From JAFLUQ01 sp964551215 (GTDB taxonomy: Bacteria > Bacillota > Clostridia > UMGS1883): a DNA stretch of 10,521 bases. Positions within the stretch are counted from its first letter, which is position 1, and each line of letters opens with the position of its first letter. The notes below the pieces were generated by a model that saw nothing but the letters and a program-made list of their open reading frames with translations, had not been told where the DNA came from and did not search any database. This document shows positions 6,909 to 10,521 of the stretch, in pieces. The DNA is taken from contig CAZKBV010000058.1 of NCBI GenBank assembly GCA_964551215.1, positions 1-10,521 on the forward strand, written 5' to 3'. A program made the position numbers and the translations under genes.

Positions 6909-7829
6909 TCAATTCCCCCTTGTAAGTAGATCCAGCGCCGACATCCGCACGCTTACGCCGTTGGTTACCTGCTCGTCGATAAAGGACTGTCGGCAGTCGA
7001 TAACCGCACTGTTCATCTCAACCCCTCGATTTACGGGGCCGGGGTGCATGACAAGGGCGTCCTTTGCCGCCATTTTAAGCCGCTTCTCGTTAAGTCCGAA
7101 GCGCGCGCTGTATTCCCTTACGCTGGGGAACAAAGCCGCCTTCTGGCGTTCAAGCTGAATCCGAAGATTTACGATTACATCGGCTCCGTCGATGGCCTTT
7201 TCCACATCGGTGTAAACTCCGTCCGCAAAAGCCTCCAGCCCTTTCGGCAAAAGTGTGGAGGGGCCGCCCAACGCGACGTTTGCCCCCATCTTTTTGAACA
7301 GGTACAAATCGCTTCTGGCAACTCTGCTGTGGAGTATATCTCCTATTATTGCCACCTTCAGGCCTTTAAATCCGCCTTTGTGTTCCTTTACGGTAAGCGC
7401 GTCCAAAAGAGCCTGAGTGGGATGCTCGTTCATGCCGTCGCCGGCGTTTATGACTCCGGCTCTTACATTTTTTGAAAGGAAGGAAGCCGCGCCGCTGCAG
7501 GGATGGCGCATTATTATAATATCCGTACCCATGCGGTCGATAGTGTGTCCGGTGTCCAAAAGGCTTTCGCCCTTTTGCACGCTGCTTCCGCTCGCGGTTA
7601 TGTTTGCCGTCGAAGCGGACATATACTTGCTTGCAAGCTCGAAGCTGAGCCTCGTGCGGGTGCTGTTCTCGTAAAACAGGGTTACCACGCTTTTTCCCTT
7701 TAGAATGTCCAGCTTTTTATCGCCGGACAAAACAACCCTTTTCATTTTTTCCGCGTTTGAAAGAATAACGCCTATTTCTTCCGCAGTCAGTTCCTTAATA
7801 CCAAGCAGGTCTTTTTTCCCGTTAAACAT
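6909..7829 (-). CDS. pyrB: Aspartate carbamoyltransferase, catalytic chain
   Basis: This enzyme condenses carbamoyl phosphate and aspartate, the committed step of pyrimidine synthesis. At 306 aa it has the normal catalytic-chain length. Carbamoyl-phosphate motifs are FYENSTRTRLSFE (52-64, with S56, T57, R58), K86 in SVQKGES, RHP (108-110) and EHPTQ (135-139, H136). The aspartate-binding half has HSRVARS (167-173), R223/R228 and the conserved MHPGPVNRG (261-269). No pyrI regulatory chain is nearby, so the enzyme is probably an unregulated trimer, as in Bacillus. GGAGG lies 6 bases before the ATG. It is the first gene of the pyr cluster, 72 bases after the EAL gene. No clear promoter or PyrR-type leader is visible in that gap. 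Confidence 0.97.
   Translation of the reverse strand: MFNGKKDLLGIKELTAEEIGVILSNAEKMKRVVLSGDKKLDILKGKSVVTLFYENSTRTRLSFELASKYMSASTANITASGSSVQKGESLLDTGHTIDRMGTDIIIMRHPCSGAASFLSKNVRAGVINAGDGMNEHPTQALLDALTVKEHKGGFKGLKVAIIGDILHSRVARSDLYLFKKMGANVALGGPSTLLPKGLEAFADGVYTDVEKAIDGADVIVNLRIQLERQKAALFPSVREYSARFGLNEKRLKMAAKDALVMHPGPVNRGVEMNSAVIDCRQSFIDEQVTNGVSVRMSALDLLTRGN
6915..6921 (-). promoter_or_regulatory. pyrC ribosome binding site
   Basis: AAGGGGG on the minus strand lies inside the end of pyrB, 8 bases from the ATG at 6906-6904 but only 2 bases from the TTG at 6912-6910. This decides the start in favour of the ATG. Confidence 0.65.
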
Positions 7830-7864
7830 TGTTTTCCTCCAGAATTGTGTTTTATCGTCCCTTG

Positions 7865-7901
7865 CGGCTTGTCCGCCCGAAAAGCCCGCGCTTTTAAGCC
7901 G
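7865..7901 (-). repeat. Nested inverted repeat between the EAL gene and pyrB
   Basis: An inner hairpin pairs AAAAGC (7880-7885) with GCTTTT (7890-7895) around a 4-base loop. Outer arms CGGCTT (7865-7870) and AAGCCG (7896-7901) can also pair. The structure starts directly at the EAL stop codon. On the minus strand the only U-run is the four bases of the inner 3' arm, followed by CGGG, so it is at best a weak terminator. It may instead mark an mRNA processing or stability element between the EAL gene and the pyr genes. Confidence 0.4.
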
Positions 7902-9611
7902 TCAGCTTAGATATGTCCTTTCGAATTCCTCCGTTTTTACGGCCTTGCTGAAAAGCCAGCCCTGCCCCCTGTCTATATCTATTTTCGCAAGCTTCGAGGC
8001 CTGAGCCTCGGTTTCTATTCCCTCAAAAAGGATTTCCGCGCCGGAGCTTGATATGAGCTGACAGACATGGCAAACGTAATTAAATTTATCTTCATCGGTT
8101 TCTATGCCCTTTAAAAAGGCTTTGTCCACCTTTACAATATCTATGGCCGCCTCATACAAAAATCCCAGAGATGAATACCCTATACCGAAATCGTCCAAAT
8201 CTATTTTGAAGCCCCTCTGCTTAAGCTGAACAAGAATATCCATAAGCCTCTCGTCGGCAAAGGCGCTTTCGGTAACCTCTATTTCGATATAGCTCCTGTC
8301 AACGCAATACATATCCGTTAAATAGCAGATTTTGTCCGTAAAGTCCTTTTCGTCAATATCAACTCTGGAAAAATTGACCGATATGGGATAGAGCCTTCGG
8401 CCTTCCCTTTTCCACCTTGCAAGAATTTTAAGGGCTTGCTCCAGCATATAAAAATCCAACCGCACAATATATCCCATTTTTTCCAGAACGTCTATAAATT
8501 CACAGGGCATCCTGTATGTTCCGTCCGAATTTTTCCATCGCGCAAGGGCTTCGGACCCTATTATGCTTCTGGTTTTCAAAGAAAACTTCGGCTGAAGGAA
8601 CATTTCTATCGAGCCGTCGGCTATAGCCGAGTGGAACTCTCTGACGGCGCTTTGTTCCCGACTGCGCTTTAAGCCAAGCTCGGGAGTATATACGTAAACG
8701 CCTTCAATGCCCATGGTTTTCGCCTTTCTTCGGGCGAGGTTCGCGTTATCCATTGCCACGGTAATATCTTCGTCTTTGCTTTTGATAAAATATATGCCTG
8801 TGGCAAGATTCAGCTCCATATCCGGATAACGCTCGTTTTTATAGCTGCAAAAAGCTTTGTTTATTCTTTTTACGGCTTCCACTGTGGAATCCGCCGACGC
8901 TCTCTTGTTTATCGTGATAAAGTAGTCGGAATAAATTCGGCAGGCAATTCTTTCGTTTTCTTCGGAGTTCGGCTTTATCATGGAGGCAAACCTCTTCAGC
9001 GCCCTGTCCCCCTCTTTATATCCGAAATGCTCGTTTATATACGCAAAATTGTTTATATCGGTGTATACTATCGCAAGCACATCGTTTTCGCCCATAGACG
9101 CTATCATTCTTGCGGCGTGTCTTTTAAAGGACGCTCTGTTGTAAAGCCCCGTAAGAGGGTCGGTTGAGGAAAGCTTGTCTTTCATTGCCTTTATTTCGGA
9201 ATTAACCTCAGGCAGCTTTTTTTCCGCATTTATATTATGGAAAACAACAAGCACGGTTTTAGGCCTTGAGTCTTGGCTTTCCGGCGAAAACATCCTCGCG
9301 TGGTGCCATTCGTACTTTCCGCTTATATTTATTCTACATTCCGCGGCGTCGCTTCCGGCCTTTTCGGAAAGCTTCTTCAGCTTTTTGCATAAATTTTCTC
9401 TGTCGTCGGCGTGTATTACGTCGGCGCACAATTCGGAAAAGGAAAATTTTTCAATCACTTCGGGCAGTCCCAGCCGACTTGCCGTATGACGGGGAATTCT
9501 CATTGTGTCGGACGCCGTATCGTAATCGAAAACAAGGTCGTCCGTCATTTCCGCTATATATCTGGCGTTTCGGTCTTTTTGCGATATTTCTTCCGTTTGT
9601 ATATTTTTCAT
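7902..9611 (-). CDS. PAS / degenerate GGDEF / EAL protein, predicted c-di-GMP phosphodiesterase
   Basis: A 569-aa soluble signalling protein with no membrane segment or signal peptide. Residues about 20-130 resemble a PAS sensor domain, followed by a charged linker (about 130-148). A GGDEF domain spans about 150-310 (starting SSTDPLTGLYNR), but its signature is YSDYF (227-231) instead of GGDEF, so cyclase activity is not expected. The EAL domain (about 320-569) keeps the catalytic set: E354 in EALARW, N413, E445 in EVTES, D473-D474 in DDFGIGYSS, K494, E530 in EGIETE and Q550. It should therefore hydrolyse cyclic-di-GMP to pGpG; the degenerate GGDEF may bind GTP as a regulator, as known for some relatives (inference). 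The frame is open 27 codons further upstream, but GAGGGG six bases before the ATG at 9611, and strong hairpins in the extension, favour this start. The signal sensed and the link to the pyr genes are unknown. Confidence 0.92.
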   Translation of the reverse strand: MKNIQTEEISQKDRNARYIAEMTDDLVFDYDTASDTMRIPRHTASRLGLPEVIEKFSFSELCADVIHADDRENLCKKLKKLSEKAGSDAAECRINISGKYEWHHARMFSPESQDSRPKTVLVVFHNINAEKKLPEVNSEIKAMKDKLSSTDPLTGLYNRASFKRHAARMIASMGENDVLAIVYTDINNFAYINEHFGYKEGDRALKRFASMIKPNSEENERIACRIYSDYFITINKRASADSTVEAVKRINKAFCSYKNERYPDMELNLATGIYFIKSKDEDITVAMDNANLARRKAKTMGIEGVYVYTPELGLKRSREQSAVREFHSAIADGSIEMFLQPKFSLKTRSIIGSEALARWKNSDGTYRMPCEFIDVLEKMGYIVRLDFYMLEQALKILARWKREGRRLYPISVNFSRVDIDEKDFTDKICYLTDMYCVDRSYIEIEVTESAFADERLMDILVQLKQRGFKIDLDDFGIGYSSLGFLYEAAIDIVKVDKAFLKGIETDEDKFNYVCHVCQLISSSGAEILFEGIETEAQASKLAKIDIDRGQGWLFSKAVKTEEFERTYLS

Positions 9612-9635
9612 GTTTTTCCCCTCACTTCTTAATAT

Positions 9636-9649
9636 CGGCGTCCTCGCCG
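9636..9649 (-). repeat. Small hairpin, alternative to the 9645-9676 stem
   Basis: CGGCG (9636-9640) and CGCCG (9645-9649) are perfect 5-bp arms around a 4-base loop, 12 bases before the GAGGGG ribosome-binding site of the EAL gene. The 9645-9649 arm is also needed by the larger stem at 9645-9676, so the two folds exclude each other. Confidence 0.45.
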
Positions 9650-9676
9650 CAAACAGGATAAGCCCCGTCTGCGGCG
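9645..9676 (-). repeat. Long GC-rich hairpin in the EAL-gene leader
   Basis: The outer arms CGCCGCA and TGCGGCG are perfectly complementary, and pairing continues inward with G·U pairs to give about 13 bp around a 6-base loop. There is no U-tract on either side, so this is not an ordinary intrinsic terminator. It is three bases from the next stem at 9680-9703. A structured leader RNA or a bacterial interspersed repeat are both possible. Confidence 0.6.
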
Positions 9677-9679
9677 TTA

Positions 9680-9703
9680 CGGCGGGAGGCAACGCTCCCG
9701 CCG
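9680..9703 (-). repeat. Perfect 9-bp GC hairpin after the LUD gene
   Basis: CGGCGGGAG and CTCCCGCCG are perfectly complementary across a 6-base loop. On the minus strand the U-run (9708-9704) precedes rather than follows the stem, so it does not match a simple terminator. It stacks close to the stem at 9645-9676. Confidence 0.65.
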
Positions 9704-9728
9704 AAAAACTTAGGCGCGTAAAGCCAAG
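9704..9728 (-). terminator. Weak intrinsic terminator after the LUD gene
   Basis: On the minus strand CTTGGC (9728-9723) can pair with GCC-T-AAG (9715-9709), giving 6 bp with one bulged T and a 7-base loop. It is followed at once by TTTTT. It begins about 10 bases past the LUD-gene stop. The stem is short, so termination is probably partial and the downstream EAL gene may be reached by readthrough. Confidence 0.45.
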
Positions 9729-9738
9729 CGTAAATTAT

Positions 9739-10392
9739 TTAAAAACCCAAATCTTCCATTACAAGAATAACCTTTATTCTGTCCTTTTGTCTTTGAGGGC
9801 CGCTTATAAGGTAATTGCAGCAAATCCGTTCTTCGCTGCCGCAGCCGTCCGTCATTTTCCCGTCAACGCCCTTGCAGACCCCCTTTTCACGGCAGAATGT
9901 TGCGCAGGAAAGCCTCTTTGCGTTTGGCGGAGCGGCCTTTTCCTTAACTCTTTTGAACGCGTCCTCAAGATTTCTCACTATTTTGTTCGCGCCCACAACC
10001 ATTATAACGCTTTCCGGCCCGTAGGCAATCGCGGATATACGGTTGCTGTTGCCGTCCGCGTTGTACAAAAAGCCGTCCTCCGTAACGGCGTTCGCGGAGC
10101 AGAAATACGCGTCCGCCCCGTATGCGTCTATATAGGCTTGGCGCTTATCCTCGTAAGCGTTTCGGTCGATAAATTTATATTCCCCTGATTTGAGCAGCTC
10201 CATAGCGCCGCACTGAACAAGGCTTTCACTGCCCCCGCAGGAGACGGTGCTTCCTTTTTTCACTATGCTTTTTATAAGAGGAACAGCTTCTTCCTTGGAT
10301 TCCAATATATACGCTTTCATTCGGTTCTTTTCCAAAGCCGAAGCGGTTCTTTCCAGAAGCTGACGCTTGGTTTCCCTTACAAATTCGTTCAT
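9739..10392 (-). CDS. Stand-alone LUD-domain (LutC/YkgG-like) protein with C-terminal cysteine cluster
   Basis: A 217-aa protein of the LUD/DUF162 family, often annotated as lactate utilization protein. Family features are a glycine-rich SCGGSESL (51-58), NAVTEDGFLYNADGNSNR (101-118), GANKIVRNLEDAF (134-146) and a C-terminal ILVMEDLGF. The last third carries C163, C167, C173, C184, C191 and C192, resembling the conserved cysteine cluster of this subfamily and suggesting metal or Fe-S binding (inference). No lutA or lutB is adjacent, so the classic three-gene lactate oxidase is not encoded here and the substrate is unknown. The ATG at 10392 has an AAAGGAAAGGA purine tract about 10 bases upstream. 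The frame runs on to the window edge, but that extension crosses the promoter at 10423-10451 and is rejected. Confidence 0.88.
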   Translation of the reverse strand: MNEFVRETKRQLLERTASALEKNRMKAYILESKEEAVPLIKSIVKKGSTVSCGGSESLVQCGAMELLKSGEYKFIDRNAYEDKRQAYIDAYGADAYFCSANAVTEDGFLYNADGNSNRISAIAYGPESVIMVVGANKIVRNLEDAFKRVKEKAAPPNAKRLSCATFCREKGVCKGVDGKMTDGCGSEERICCNYLISGPQRQKDRIKVILVMEDLGF

Positions 10393-10422
10393 AACCGTCA
10401 ATCCTTTCCTTTCTTTCCTCTT

Positions 10423-10451
10423 ATTATACCATTTAACAAAGCGTTTTTCAA
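10423..10451 (-). promoter_or_regulatory. Strong sigma-A-type promoter for the LUD gene
   Basis: On the minus strand the -35 box is TTGAAA (10451-10446) and the -10 box is a perfect TATAAT (10428-10423), separated by exactly 17 bases. The start of transcription should be near 10416, leaving a short leader of about 25 bases before the ATG at 10392. This is the only clear promoter seen upstream of the LUD, EAL and pyr genes. Confidence 0.88.
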
Positions 10452-10485
10452 TAGAAATTGCAAAAAAATTCCGTGATACCCATAA

Positions 10486-10507
10486 AAACCTTTTTTCCGG
10501 AAAGGAG
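10486..10507 (-). terminator. Possible weak terminator of an upstream gene outside the window
   Basis: On the minus strand CCTTT (10505-10501) and AAAGG (10494-10490) form a short stem around a CCGGAAA-type loop, followed by TTTTT. The core TTTCCGGAAA (10494-10503) is also a perfect palindrome. Five pairs make a poor terminator, and no upstream coding end is visible, so the call is tentative. Confidence 0.25.
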
Positions 10508-10521
10508 CGGAAATATTGCAA

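Noticed and set aside
9612..9692. 27-residue N-terminal extension of the EAL protein
   Set aside because: It would be coded by the hairpin region and would place the GAGGGG ribosome-binding site inside the gene; the ATG at 9611 has good spacing.
9612..9738. A c-di-GMP-I or c-di-GMP-II riboswitch upstream of the EAL gene
   Set aside because: The location is suggestive, but I could not find the conserved core sequences of either class by eye, so no such call was made.
9610..10188. A 192-codon plus-strand open frame opposite the LUD gene and the leader
   Set aside because: It is antisense to the LUD coding region and runs through the GC hairpins; no promoter or ribosome-binding site supports it.
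10393..10521. N-terminal extension of the LUD protein to the right window edge
   Set aside because: The extension would be coded across a near-consensus promoter and an AT-rich stretch and its residues do not resemble the family. The ATG at 10392 has an upstream purine-rich ribosome-binding site.

Overview
The window looks like a chromosomal stretch of a low-to-mid-GC Gram-positive bacterium, most likely a member of the Clostridia. The reasons are the purine-rich Shine-Dalgarno sites (AAGGAGG, GGAGG, GAGGTG), two near-consensus housekeeping promoters, a type 1B PyrD paired with the iron-sulfur/FAD subunit PyrK, the long type-2 form of PyrF, and a clostridial-style MetRS with a C-terminal tRNA-binding domain. 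This placement is inferred from gene content; no species is recognised. Every supported gene is on the minus strand, so transcription runs from high to low coordinates.

Reading in the direction of transcription: a near-perfect promoter (TTGAAA-17-TATAAT, 10451-10423) drives a stand-alone LUD-domain (lactate-utilization-like) gene at 10392-9739. A 127-base gap follows, holding a weak terminator-like hairpin and two strong GC-rich hairpins, one of which has a competing alternative fold. Next is a cytoplasmic PAS / degenerate-GGDEF / EAL protein (9611-7902), predicted to be a cyclic-di-GMP phosphodiesterase. After 72 bases comes a compact pyrimidine operon: pyrB, pyrC, pyrF, pyrK and pyrD (7829-3066). 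It encodes aspartate transcarbamylase, dihydroorotase, OMP decarboxylase and both subunits of dihydroorotate dehydrogenase B. metG and tatD follow in the same run. Gaps from pyrB to tatD are 13 bases or less, or one-base TAATG overlaps, so pyrB to tatD is almost certainly one translationally coupled transcription unit. It ends at a strong, bidirectional-looking terminator (315-357).

The pyr genes convert carbamoyl phosphate plus aspartate to orotate, and separately decarboxylate OMP. pyrE (needed to join the two parts), carAB, pyrI and pyrR are not in the window and must lie elsewhere if the pathway is complete. No PyrR-type attenuator is seen before pyrB.

Beyond the terminator lies a 68-codon acidic ORF (312-106). 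Its ribosome-binding site is inside the terminator stem and its start codon comes just after the U-tract. A second strong promoter (TTGACT-17-TATAAT, 84-56) then reads out of the left edge toward a gene whose start may be at base 7. Similar GGAATA/TATTC dyads flank this promoter.

Several start codons were moved inward from the longest reading frame on ribosome-binding-site evidence (LUD gene, EAL gene, pyrC, pyrD, metG). No mobile elements, CRISPR arrays, tRNA or rRNA genes were seen, and no gene-free stretch exceeds 300 bases. Most of the window is ordinary housekeeping. The parts that merit a second look are the structured leader of the phosphodiesterase gene and the terminator/small-ORF arrangement.
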